Assembly (NCBI RefSeq): GCF_003428335.1
Contig: NZ_CP031704.1
Coordinates: 186,001 to 250,000, forward strand
DNA from: Solimonas sp. K1W22B-7
GTDB lineage: Bacteria > Pseudomonadota > Gammaproteobacteria > Nevskiales > Nevskiaceae
Length of the DNA: 64,000 nt
Reading direction: 5' to 3'
This document shows, piece after piece, positions 1 through 8,573 of the stretch. The notes beneath the pieces are model-generated. The model had not been told where the DNA came from and made no database searches. It was given only the letters and a program-made list of their open reading frames with translations. Both the position numbers and the translations under genes were made by a program. Within the stretch, counting starts at the first letter, position 1. Each line of letters begins with the position of its first letter.

Positions 1-1
1 G

Positions 2-2094
2 AGCCTCGACCCGCATGACCTGCACAGCGCCGACTACCTCGGCCCGCTCGAGCGCTGGGTGGAGCGCGAGATCGGCGCGCCGCTGGTGTTCAGCCAGGGC
101 GACGTCGGCAGCGCCGAGAACAGCGGCAATCCCGAAGAGATGCTCGACGACCGCGCCCGGGTCTGCGGCCGCTGGAAGGGAGACGGCGAAGCGCCGGAGA
201 GCGATACCTGCCCGCCGGGCCAGGGCGTGATCCGCGACTGGCAGCACTCCGGCTACGTGCAGACCGAGCGCAACGCGCGCTTCCTGGCCGACGACATCGC
301 CAAGGCCTGGCAGCAGATCGGCACGGCGCAGGCGCGCGTGCCGCTGTCCGGCGATTTCGAGGTGGACCATCTCACCGCCTGGGTGCCGGGGCCGCTGTCG
401 CATCCTTACCCCAGCGTCTCCAACTGCCGCACGGAACCCACCGCAGGGGGGACATCGGTGTGCCGGTGGTGGGCCTGCCGGACTGCACGCGCATCCAGAT
501 TCCCGGTGCCGATCCTCTGACCGGCCGCACCGCGCAGCTCTACGCGCTGCTCAAGGCCGAGAACATCCCGATCCCGGACCACTACGACGCGCCGTCCCTC
601 GGCGTGGTCGAGGAGAACCTGCGCCTGAAGCTGCAGACCTTCCGCCTGGGCGACGTGCTGCTGGCCTCCTGCGCCTGCGAGGCGCAGTCCGACCTGATCC
701 TCAACCTCGAGTCGCGCCTCAACCGCACGCGCGGCGACATCTACGACGGCTTCGACTGGGCCTGCCTGATGCCGGAGTTCAAGGGCGATCCCGCGTATGC
801 GCAGGCCTGCGCGATCCAGAAGACCTACTTCGATCCGGCCGATCCGCTCAACGCGACGACGGTGCCCGGCGAGAACTTCGCGCCCGAGGCCATCGCCCGC
901 GTGCGCGCCCAGGTGCACAACGACGCGCGCGGCTGGGACCTGCCGGCGAACGCGCTCACTGCCGGCAGCGAGAACGCCGATATCACGAAACTCTGGGGCA
1001 ACTTCACCAGGGAAGAGATCCAGGACCTGAACGCGCCGGGCTACAGGCTGGCGGTCGGCGTCGGCCATGCCGGTGACTACAACGGCTACACCGTCAGCTA
1101 CCGCGAGTACCAGAGCCGCGACAGCTACCGCAAGGCGCTGACCTCCTACGGACCGCACACGGCCGACTACATGGCCACGCGCCTGGTGCGGATGGCGGCG
1201 AGCATGCAGGGTGGCGCGGCGCTGTCGGGCGAGTTGCTCGATCCGCTGGCGGCGATCGACGAAGTGCGGCAGCAGATCATGTCCACCACCGTCGGCGCGC
1301 TCAGCGGCGCGGCCTTCGACGCCTGGAATGCCGGCCTGCCCAACGACTCCGGCACGCCCGAGCCCCTGCAGCAGCCGGCGGCGATCACGCGCTTCAATGC
1401 CGCGCACTTCCAGTGGCGCGGCGGCTCCACCGCGGTGGACAACCCGCGCGTGCGTGTCGAGCGCGAGTCCGCGCCGGGCGTGTGGCTGCCGCATGCCGAC
1501 CAGAGCGGCGAAGTGCCGGTGCGCGTGGAGTTCCCCGACGGCCTGCCCGGCGTGCTGCGCACCTACACCGGCATGCAGGAATGGATCTGGAGTGCCAGCT
1601 ACGAGGCCTACACCGCCTTCCCGGCACGCATGGGCAGCACCGCGCCGGGCAGCTATCGCTTCTGCGTCGAAGGCGAGTCTCGCCAGGGTTTCGCCACCGT
1701 GCCCTATGCCTTCTGCTCGGAGCCTTTTGCGGTCTCGGTGTGGGACGGCATCGCCATCGCCACGCCGCAAGTCACCCTGGACGAAGTGCGCTTCGACGTC
1801 GCCGACATCGTCTACCCGCGCAGCTACGAGGGCAGCCCCTTCCCGTTCGTCTCCGACAACGGCGAGGCGCGCATCTGCGACCCGTGCAGCTTCAGGCCCT
1901 GGGCGCGGCGTGGACAGTTCCAGCGCGCGGAACTGCAGGTGACGCGTGCAAGCGGTACGACTGAAACCTTCGCGGCCTCCTGCGATGCGCAGGGCAAGGG
2001 TTGCAAGGTGGGAGTGAGCCTGGGCACCGGCGACAAGGCGCGCATCCGCGCCTACGACCAGGACGGCAACACCGGGACGCACATCGTGCGTTGA
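2..2094 (+). CDS. Neutral/alkaline ceramidase-like protein, 5'-partial and frameshifted
   Basis: The gene enters from the left edge in frame 2 and continues in frame 1 after a one-base shift in the G-run at 446-451. Read through the shift it gives about 697 residues without a stop. The segment just after the edge has a ceramidase-like S-A-D-Y-L-G-P region and a V-F-S-Q-G-D-V motif. Further on there is a Y-G-P-H-T motif (about 1150-1170) preceded by a G-D-Y-N-G-Y stretch, which resembles the conserved C-terminal part of the catalytic domain of neutral ceramidases (Ceramidase_alk family). These enzymes hydrolyse the amide bond of ceramide outside the cytoplasm. The last 200 residues look like an added beta-sandwich domain. 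The family assignment is from motif memory and is moderate. The signal peptide would lie outside the window. Confidence 0.6.
446..451 (+). other. Homopolymer frameshift in the ceramidase-like gene
   Basis: Six G in a row. Upstream the coding frame is 2, downstream it is 1. One additional G would join the frames and give a natural reading (A-G-G-D-I-G-V-P-V-V-G). It is either a real one-base deletion or a sequencing/assembly error in a homopolymer. Confidence 0.75.
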
Positions 2095-2164
2095 GGGGGC
2101 AGGCCTGCGGTGCGTCGGGGGGCGCATCGCAGGTTCTGTTTTAGACGGACAAGGATGCACCGGG

Positions 2165-4609
2165 GTGGGGATGGCGACGGTGACTTTTTCTCCCTGCGGT
2201 ACGAAAGGGATACCGGCTCGTGCAACGCCGGGGGGCGTTTTGCGGGACCGGTCTTTGTACAGGCGCGGCACTCGTGCGGCGACAGCAGGGCTGCTGGCCC
2301 TGCTGCTGGCCGCCTGCGGCACGCGCAGCGATGCGCCGCCCGGCGCTACGGAAGGAACCGCCAGCGGTGGCGGCGCCATGGTCGCCGATCCGCCCCCGCC
2401 GGCCAGCGGCGACCTGGCGGCCTACGTCGATCCCTTCATCGGCAGTTTCCCGCCCGGCTTCGTCAATCCCGGGCCCTTTGCGCCTTTCGGCATGGTGCAG
2501 CCGGGACCGGACACCGAGGGGCCGCTGAATTACGGTGGGTACTCGGTGCAGAACCTGCTGGTCACTGGCTTTTCGCAGATCCATATGTCCGCGGGTGCGC
2601 CCAAGGGCGGCCAGTTCCCGCTGCTGCCCTTCACCGGTGAGTTGACGCCGGGCGACCTGTCGCAACTCGGCTGGCCCAACCCGGTGCCGGCCTACGCTTC
2701 GCCGCTGAACCCGCTGGATCACCGCGCCGAGGTCGGCTACTACCGCGTCGGCCTGCTGCGCTACGGCGTCACCGCCGAGATCACCGCCAGCGAGCGCGTG
2801 GCGATGCATCGCTACCGCTATGGCCGCGGCGCGCCGCGGCTGCTGCTGGATGTCTCGCGCGATCTGGCCGGCTATCACCCGGCACGCGCGCAGCTGGAGC
2901 CGGATGGCCTGCTCAGCGGCAGCGTCGATTCCTCCGACGGCTACACCGTCTATTTCGCGCTGCGCCTCGATGCGCCATTCCGTGCCTCCACGCGCGGCGG
3001 CGAAGAGTTGCAGCCCGGCGTCGCGGTGGAGGGCGAGGACCTGGCGCTGCTGCTGGACTTCGACGATGCGCCATCGGTGGTGCAGGCAATGATCGCGGTG
3101 TCGTTCACCGATCTGGCCGGCGCGCGCCGCAACCTCGCCGAGCTGGAGGGTCGCGACTTCGACGCGCAGCGCGAGCGGCTGCGCACCCAATGGCAAGGCG
3201 AGCTGGCGCGGGTGGAAGTGGAGGGCGGCAGCAACGACCAGCGCAAGTCCTTCTACACCGCGCTGTACCGCATCCAGCAGTTCCCCAACCTGCACAGCGA
3301 CGTCGATGGCCGCTACCGGGGACCGGACAATGCCGTGCATGCCGGCGCGCGGCCGCACTACAGCCAGTACTCGCTGTGGGACAGCTATCGCGGCCAGAAC
3401 CAGATGCTGGCCGAGATCCAGCCGACGCGTTACCGCGACATGCTGCGTTCGCTGCTGGACTTCTCGAAGCAGGGCGGGCGGCTGCCGCGCTGGCAGCAGG
3501 GGCCGGTGGACGCCTCGCACATGTCCGGCGACCCGGTGATTCCCTTCATCGGCGAAGGCTGGTGCCGCGGCCTGGTGCCCGCCGCCGAACGCGCACCGCT
3601 GCTGGCGGCGATGCAGGCGCTGGAGCAGTCGCGGCGCGAGGCGCTGGCGACGGGCTACCTGCCGGTGGAGAAGCCGGCCAATCCCCTGGCGGTGCTCTCA
3701 GGCGGCCCGCGCGAGGCCGGCACCACGCTGGAGTACGGCATCGCCGATTTCGCGCTGGCGCTGATGACGGCCAGCAGCGGTGATGCCGCCGAGGCGCAGC
3801 GCCTGGCGCAGCAGTCGCTCAACTACCGCAACCTCATCGACGAGCAGAGCGGATTCATCCGCCCGCGCCACGAGGACGGCAGCTGGCTCACGCCTTTCCT
3901 GCCGGAGCTGGGTTACGGCTTCCAGGAGGGCACGTCCTGGCAGTACAGCTGGCTGGCGATGCACGACCTGCCGGGCCTGGTCGAGCGCATGGGCGGGCAG
4001 GCCGCGGTGCAGGCCAGGCTCGATACCTTCTTCCTGCTGCCGGCCAACCTCGCGCCGGGTCTGTGGCCGCTGCTGCAGAGCCAGATCACGCTGTTCGGCC
4101 TGGCCTACTACGGCAACCAGTATGCGCCGGGCAACGAGCACGACGTGCAGGCGCCCTATGTCTACAACTACGCCGGCGCGCCCTGGAAGACGCAGATCGT
4201 CGCGCGCTCCGCCGCCGCATTGTTCGCGCCGACGCCGCTGGGCCTGCCCGGCAACGACGATCTCGGCGCCATGTCCGGTTGGCTGGCCTGGACCCTGATC
4301 GGCCTCTACCCGATGAACCCCGGTGCGCCGCTGGCGGTGGTCGGCAGCCCGGCCTTCGAGAAGGTCACGCTGCACCGCCCCGGCGGCGACCTGGTGATCG
4401 AAGCACCGGGCGCGGGGCCGCTGCGGCCCTTCGTCAACGGCCTGTCGCTGGATGGCCAGGCGCTGGAGGGCAGCTGGCTGCTGCTGCCGCGCGGCGCGGC
4501 AACGGTGCGCATGGATACGGCGATGCTGCCGGATGCGGACTGGGCGTCGGAGTCGACGCCACCATCATTGAGCGACAGCGGATTGGAAGCTTTTGGGTGT
4601 GTGCCATGA
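2165..4609 (+). CDS. GH92-family alpha-mannosidase lipoprotein
   Basis: A putative exo-alpha-mannosidase (GH92; many members are calcium-dependent alpha-1,2-mannosidases) acting in the periplasm or at the outer membrane. The 814-residue product has the family opening V-D-P-F-I-G followed by P-F-G-M-V-Q-P-G-P-D-T, and near the C-terminus G-N-D-D-L-G-A-M-S-G-W (about residues 696-706), the family's G-N-E-D-x-G-x-M-S-x-W site that carries the catalytic-base aspartates, then G-L-Y-P-M-N-P. A lipobox L-L-A-A-C lies after a short hydrophobic stretch. The GTG at 2165 has AAGGA 9 bases upstream, but a TTG at 2255 would give a more usual 20-residue lipoprotein signal, so the start is unsure. Its end overlaps the next gene by ATGA. 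Confidence 0.88.
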   Translation: MGMATVTFSPCGTKGIPARATPGGVLRDRSLYRRGTRAATAGLLALLLAACGTRSDAPPGATEGTASGGGAMVADPPPPASGDLAAYVDPFIGSFPPGFVNPGPFAPFGMVQPGPDTEGPLNYGGYSVQNLLVTGFSQIHMSAGAPKGGQFPLLPFTGELTPGDLSQLGWPNPVPAYASPLNPLDHRAEVGYYRVGLLRYGVTAEITASERVAMHRYRYGRGAPRLLLDVSRDLAGYHPARAQLEPDGLLSGSVDSSDGYTVYFALRLDAPFRASTRGGEELQPGVAVEGEDLALLLDFDDAPSVVQAMIAVSFTDLAGARRNLAELEGRDFDAQRERLRTQWQGELARVEVEGGSNDQRKSFYTALYRIQQFPNLHSDVDGRYRGPDNAVHAGARPHYSQYSLWDSYRGQNQMLAEIQPTRYRDMLRSLLDFSKQGGRLPRWQQGPVDASHMSGDPVIPFIGEGWCRGLVPAAERAPLLAAMQALEQSRREALATGYLPVEKPANPLAVLSGGPREAGTTLEYGIADFALALMTASSGDAAEAQRLAQQSLNYRNLIDEQSGFIRPRHEDGSWLTPFLPELGYGFQEGTSWQYSWLAMHDLPGLVERMGGQAAVQARLDTFFLLPANLAPGLWPLLQSQITLFGLAYYGNQYAPGNEHDVQAPYVYNYAGAPWKTQIVARSAAALFAPTPLGLPGNDDLGAMSGWLAWTLIGLYPMNPGAPLAVVGSPAFEKVTLHRPGGDLVIEAPGAGPLRPFVNGLSLDGQALEGSWLLLPRGAATVRMDTAMLPDADWASESTPPSLSDSGLEAFGCVP

Positions 4610-6909
4610 ACAGAGCGAGCGAACCGGTTTCTGCCCGGCAGGTTTTGTCGTTGTTACTGCTGATGGCGCTCGCCGCCTGCGGCAGCAGCGCCCCCGTCAA
4701 CGCCCCCACGCCGCCGCGCGTGGTCGAAACGCCCGCCGGCGTCGAAGCCCGCATCGACGCCGAGCGCATCGTCCTCTCCAACGGCCTGGTCGAGCGCCGC
4801 TGGGCGCGCTCGCCCTGGCGCACCGAGAGCCTCAGCGACCTGCGCAGCGGCCGCCGCTGGACTGCCGACACCCCCGACATCGCGCTGGCCTTCGCCGGCG
4901 TGGACGTCGCCGATCGCTTCATCGTCAGCGGCGAGCCGCAGCTGGAGACGCTGGCTAACGGCGCGGTCCGCATCACCACCACGCTGATTCCCGCCGGCCT
5001 CAGTGCCTTGCCGCTGGGCCTGCGCCTGGTGCGCAGTGTCGAGATGTATCCCGGCATCGCCGGCATGCGCCAGGACACGCGCATCGAAAGCCCGGTGCCG
5101 CTGCTGCTGTCCGGCTACACGCTGGACCAGGCGCGGCCCACGGGAGAAGGCCTGAAAGCGCAGCTGCATTCCTTCCGCGCCGGTGCCGACTGGCGTGATC
5201 CGGAATGGCAGCGCCCGCCGCTGCTGATCGGCGATGCGCACGGCGGCAGCTGGCGCCAGACCACGACGGGCGACAATGTCTCCGGCACCGCGCAATGGCT
5301 GTCGGTGGCCGACGCCTCCGGTGCCAGCCTGTTCTACGTGCTGGAACGCAACGACCTGGCGTCCTCGGTGATGGGCTACCAGGGTGGGCGCGCCCGTGCC
5401 GGCGTGGACTTCGGGCGTGACGTGATCATCCTCGGTCCGCTCGAGGAATCCGCGCATATCGAGAACCCCGGCTCCGGGCCCGGGCGCCACCGCGTGCTGC
5501 TGCCGGGCACACCGATGCGCCTGGAGACGGTCTTCACCGGCCTGGGCCGCGATGCCGACGACGAGCCCTGGCAGCACTACAAGTACCTCGCCGGGCATCG
5601 CATGCCGCCCTACCGCCGCGAGATCAGCTTCAACTCCAACAACGTCGATTCCAACGCCATTTCCAGCGGCGCCAAGGACGACATGAACTTCGCCGCCTTC
5701 GAGCAGCAATTGGCGGTGGCCAAGCGGATCGGCATCGAGACCTTCATCTTCGACGACGGCTGGCAGGCGCGCTCCGGCGACTGGTGCCCGGACGCCGACG
5801 TGCCCGACGCGCGCTGCCACGATCCGCGCCGCGGCAGCGACGCGAAGTTCGACGCGCGCTTCCCCGACGCCGAATTCCGCGCCGTGCAGGAACAGCTGCG
5901 GCCGGCCGGCATGAACTTGGGCCTGTGGATGTCGCCGCTGCATTTCCATCCCAGCTCGCAGGCCTTCCGCGACAACCCGCAATGGCTGTGCCTGCCGATC
6001 AGCGCCGCGCTGCTGCTGGTCAACCAGGCGCAGCCGGACGACGGCTCCAACGAGGCCGGCATCGTGCAGTGGAACCCGGAGGCGCTGGGGCGCGACGGCA
6101 AGGCGATCGACCACATCGAGTCGCGCATCCGCGAGGCGGTCGAGACCTGGGGCGTGCGCTACTTCAAGTTCGACTTCACCGCCTGGTTCGACTGCGCCGG
6201 CCTCTACCCGGTGGACATGTACGCCTACCGCGAGTCCTTCATGGCGATGCTCGACCGCGTGATCGCCGACCATCCGGACGTGACGATCCAGATGGACGAG
6301 ACCAACGACTACCGCCTGTTCCCCTTCGAGGCGCTGGCGCGCGGCCCCACCTGGTACCAGAACGGCTCGCCGGAGCCCAAGGCCTCGCTGCATGCCAACT
6401 GGCTGCTGACGCCGTACCTGCCGCCCTACGCGCTGGGCCGCGCGGCGCTGCGTACGGGAGATCTCGACAAGTGGTCGGCCGACTACCAGATGGCGGTGGC
6501 GCTGCTGTCGCACATCAGCTTCTTCAACGACCTGACGGAAATCCCGGCGGCGGCGATCCCGCGCATCCGCGCCTGGATGGACTACTACAAGGCGCACCGC
6601 GAGGAGTTCGCCGGCTTCACCTACCCGCTGATCGAGGAAGACCCCTACGCCGGCGACGGCTGGGCCGCCTTCCAGCCCTGGAACCCGGAGACCGGGCGCG
6701 GGGCCCTGCTGGTGTACCGGCAGGATTCAGGGGATGCGAGCCGCGTGATCAGGCTGCGCAATGTGCCGGCGGGGAGGTATCGGCTGCTGGAGGCGCCGGG
6801 AGAAACGCAGCGCCAGGAAGTGGATGCGGCGCAGCTGCGGCAGGGGATCGAGATTGCGATACCCGCGCGGCAATCCGCGCGGGTATTCCGGATCGAGCGC
6901 CTGCCCTAG
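4606..6909 (+). CDS. GH36-type alpha-galactosidase-like lipoprotein
   Basis: A clan GH-D glycosidase, most likely an alpha-galactosidase, exported and lipid-anchored. It is 767 residues, starting in the ATGA overlap with the GH92 gene, so the two are translationally coupled. The N-terminus has a hydrophobic run ending in A-L-A-A-C (lipobox). A beta-sandwich N-terminal domain is followed by a TIM barrel with F-D-D-G-W (residues 382-386) and Y-F-K-F-D-F, in which D523 is the expected nucleophile. An M-D-E-T-N-D-Y-R motif (D564 or D568) may provide the acid/base. The substrate is not proven: other alpha-linked hexosides are possible. Its stop codon shares the tetramer CTAG with the stop of the opposite-strand gene. 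Confidence 0.82.
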   Translation: MNRASEPVSARQVLSLLLLMALAACGSSAPVNAPTPPRVVETPAGVEARIDAERIVLSNGLVERRWARSPWRTESLSDLRSGRRWTADTPDIALAFAGVDVADRFIVSGEPQLETLANGAVRITTTLIPAGLSALPLGLRLVRSVEMYPGIAGMRQDTRIESPVPLLLSGYTLDQARPTGEGLKAQLHSFRAGADWRDPEWQRPPLLIGDAHGGSWRQTTTGDNVSGTAQWLSVADASGASLFYVLERNDLASSVMGYQGGRARAGVDFGRDVIILGPLEESAHIENPGSGPGRHRVLLPGTPMRLETVFTGLGRDADDEPWQHYKYLAGHRMPPYRREISFNSNNVDSNAISSGAKDDMNFAAFEQQLAVAKRIGIETFIFDDGWQARSGDWCPDADVPDARCHDPRRGSDAKFDARFPDAEFRAVQEQLRPAGMNLGLWMSPLHFHPSSQAFRDNPQWLCLPISAALLLVNQAQPDDGSNEAGIVQWNPEALGRDGKAIDHIESRIREAVETWGVRYFKFDFTAWFDCAGLYPVDMYAYRESFMAMLDRVIADHPDVTIQMDETNDYRLFPFEALARGPTWYQNGSPEPKASLHANWLLTPYLPPYALGRAALRTGDLDKWSADYQMAVALLSHISFFNDLTEIPAAAIPRIRAWMDYYKAHREEFAGFTYPLIEEDPYAGDGWAAFQPWNPETGRGALLVYRQDSGDASRVIRLRNVPAGRYRLLEAPGETQRQEVDAAQLRQGIEIAIPARQSARVFRIERLP

Positions 6910-7136
6910 GCGCCTTGGCGGGCCCTGGCCAGCGCCGTGCGGCGGCGCGGGGCGGCACCCATCCTGGCGCTGACCTGCTCGATCACGAAGACCGCGGAGC
7001 CCAGCAACAGCCAGACCTGCCAGCCGCCCGGCTGCACGAACAGCAGGTCCATGGCCTGGCGGAACAGCAGCGGCACGGCGACCAGGGCGCTGAGCAGGCC
7101 CAGGACGATGGCGGCGGTGGTGATCTGGTTCTTCAT
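6906..7136 (-). CDS. Small two-helix membrane protein, unknown function
   Basis: A 76-residue product beginning M-K-N-Q-I-T-T-A. Two hydrophobic segments (about residues 6-27 and 35-55) are separated by a short loop, and the C-terminus is rich in Arg. The start at 7134-7136 is preceded by GGGGGAAACAGAC, a usable ribosome binding site; an upstream in-frame start at 7244 lacks one and adds an unlikely leader. The stop overlaps that of the opposite GH36-type gene tail to tail. I do not recognise the family. Confidence 0.6.
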   Translation of the reverse strand: MKNQITTAAIVLGLLSALVAVPLLFRQAMDLLFVQPGGWQVWLLLGSAVFVIEQVSARMGAAPRRRTALARARQGA

Positions 7137-7391
7137 GTCTGTTTCCCCCGTGGGCAGGCAGAGCTGCAAGCGCAAGCTCCTTGCCGCCACGAAACTGTCG
7201 CCATCCTGGAGGATTTTTCCTGAGAATTCAGTTCGCTGCGTCACATAAGGACGCAGTCATCCGACGGCCGGTCGTGCAGCCTGCAATGGGCGGCAAGGTT
7301 CGAGTGGGCGAAGTGCATGTGCCGCCTGCAAGCGGACGAGGCGGGAGGTCGGGTGGCCACGGAAAATGGCGGCCAGCACCACTTCCTCCTC

Positions 7392-7442
7392 CATCCGGAA
7401 TCCCCGGATGACCTGCCGGCGCCCCCACGCGCCGGCTTTTTT
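7392..7442 (+). terminator. Tandem hairpins with U-tract and no upstream gene (possible sRNA end)
   Basis: A hairpin CATCCGG/CCGGATG (7392-7410) is followed by GCCGGCGC/GCGCCGGC (7415-7436) and six T on the + strand. No convincing + strand gene precedes it, since both neighbours are on the minus strand. The 405 bases 7137-7541 otherwise hold only this and the repeat at 7458-7527. Confidence 0.55.
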
Positions 7443-7457
7443 ATGGGCGAATGCTTT

Positions 7458-7527
7458 CGTGGGAGCGGCTTTAGCCGCGATTTAGTCTGGCAATACCAGA
7501 AGATCGCGGCTAAAGCCGCTCCCGCGA
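7458..7527. repeat. REP-like inverted repeat (GGAGCGGCTTTAGCCGCGAT type)
   Basis: Two copies of a GTGGGAGCGGCTTTAGCCG-like unit face each other across about 24 bases. Each unit is itself a short hairpin, so the pair forms a REPIN-like structure. Related units occur at 50384-50449 and 50468-50525. Confidence 0.85.
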
Positions 7528-7541
7528 AGAATCGGGTGGGT

Positions 7542-7787
7542 TCAAACCGCGGCCTGCGCCGTGCCGTCGGCAAGGACCCGCTGGGCCCGTGGCGCTGGCG
7601 AGGCCGCCTGCTCCAGCAGCTGCAGGCCCCGCGCCGTGACCAGGTGGTGGCCGGTGCCGGCCCGGATCATCAGGCCGAGCTGTTCCAGCCGCGCCAGGGT
7701 GGCGAGGCCGCAATCGGAAACGCGCTGGCCGCGGGCGCAGCGCAGGAGGCATTGCCACTCGGGCAGGTTCAGGTCCGGGGTGTTCAT
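7542..7787 (-). CDS. Small hypothetical protein, possible winged helix
   Basis: An 81-residue product starting M-N-T-P-D-L-N-L-P-E-W, 30 bases downstream of the TetR-type gene and on the same strand, so the two are probably co-transcribed. Its pattern (C-A-R-G-Q-R-V-S, L-A-T-L-A-R-L-E-Q-L-G-L-M, then H-H-L-V-T-A-R-G) looks like the helix-helix-wing of a small winged-helix fold. No clear Shine-Dalgarno sequence is present. The function is unknown. Confidence 0.55.
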   Translation of the reverse strand: MNTPDLNLPEWQCLLRCARGQRVSDCGLATLARLEQLGLMIRAGTGHHLVTARGLQLLEQAASPAPRAQRVLADGTAQAAV

Positions 7788-7817
7788 GGTGTCATCAGTC
7801 CAGCAACGGCCATGCCA

Positions 7818-8465
7818 TCAGGTCCGCTGACGCAGGCCCTCGAACAGCACGTCCAGGTAGGTTTCCATATAGACCCGTGCGTCGATGGAAGGTTTCTCGA
7901 ACAGGCCCAGCGAGTGCTGCCAGATCGACAGGAAGGTCAGCGGGGCGGTGATCACCGCCAGGTAGGCCTCGGGGTCGATGGCGCGCAGTTCGCCGCGGGC
8001 AATCCCCCGCTGCAGCAGCTTCAGCCAGAAGCCGCGGCCGCGCTGCACCACCTCCTCCACGTAGAAGGTGCCCAGTTCGGGAAAGTTGCGGCATTCCGAA
8101 ACCAGCAGCTTGAGGATGCCCCGGCTGGGGCCCGGGGTGCGGGTGTAGTCCTCCAGCCAGTTGGCCACGATCATGCTGAGCATCTCGCGGGTGCTGCGGT
8201 CGGAGCGCTCCATCATCTGCTCGGCGAACTGCAGCTTGGGCTGCACCGCGAGGCGGATCGCCGCGCGCATCAGTTCTTCCTTGGAGCCGTAGTAGAGATA
8301 GATCGTGCCCTTGCTGACGCCGGCGCGCTGCGCCACGTCATCCAGGCGCGTGGAGCTGTAGCCGCGCTCGACGAACAGCTCCAGGGCGGCCTGGACCAGT
8401 TCGCCGGGGCGCGCCTCGCTGCGGCGGGCCCAGCGGGCGGGGCGTTTGTCGGTGGCGATAGTCAT
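7818..8465 (-). CDS. TetR/AcrR-family transcriptional regulator
   Basis: A 215-residue one-component regulator. The N-terminal DNA-binding domain is clear: R-L-D-D-V-A-Q-R-A-G-V-S-K-G-T-I-Y-L-Y-Y (about residues 40-60), the classic TetR helix-turn-helix, followed by S-K-E-E-L. The C-terminal ligand/dimer domain is helical and of the AcrR-like kind. It lies downstream of the DUF1302 gene, separated from it by a strong terminator, so it likely has its own promoter. Its target could be the DUF1302 gene or itself; the sequence does not decide this. Confidence 0.92.
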   Translation of the reverse strand: MTIATDKRPARWARRSEARPGELVQAALELFVERGYSSTRLDDVAQRAGVSKGTIYLYYGSKEELMRAAIRLAVQPKLQFAEQMMERSDRSTREMLSMIVANWLEDYTRTPGPSRGILKLLVSECRNFPELGTFYVEEVVQRGRGFWLKLLQRGIARGELRAIDPEAYLAVITAPLTFLSIWQHSLGLFEKPSIDARVYMETYLDVLFEGLRQRT

Positions 8466-8523
8466 CCGCCATTAATACTCCAAGCCCCGCCGGGGTTCGA
8501 GCCCCGAAACAGGGGACGCGCAC

Positions 8524-8561
8524 AAAAAAAGCGGCGTTCGCCACGAGGGCGAACGCCGCTT
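8524..8561 (-). terminator. Rho-independent terminator of the DUF1302 gene
   Basis: Perfect 14-bp stem AAGCGGCGTTCGCC / GGCGAACGCCGCTT with a 5-base loop. Read on the minus strand it is followed by a run of T. Confidence 0.93.
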
Positions 8562-8573
8562 CATTGCGCCTGC

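Noticed and set aside
406-2379. Long minus-strand frames of 450-660 codons opposite the ceramidase-like, GH92 and GH36 genes (also 2141-3520 and 4654-6597)
   Set aside because: They are the reverse-strand shadows of GC-rich genes: Arg/Ala/His-rich, no family motif, no ribosome binding site.
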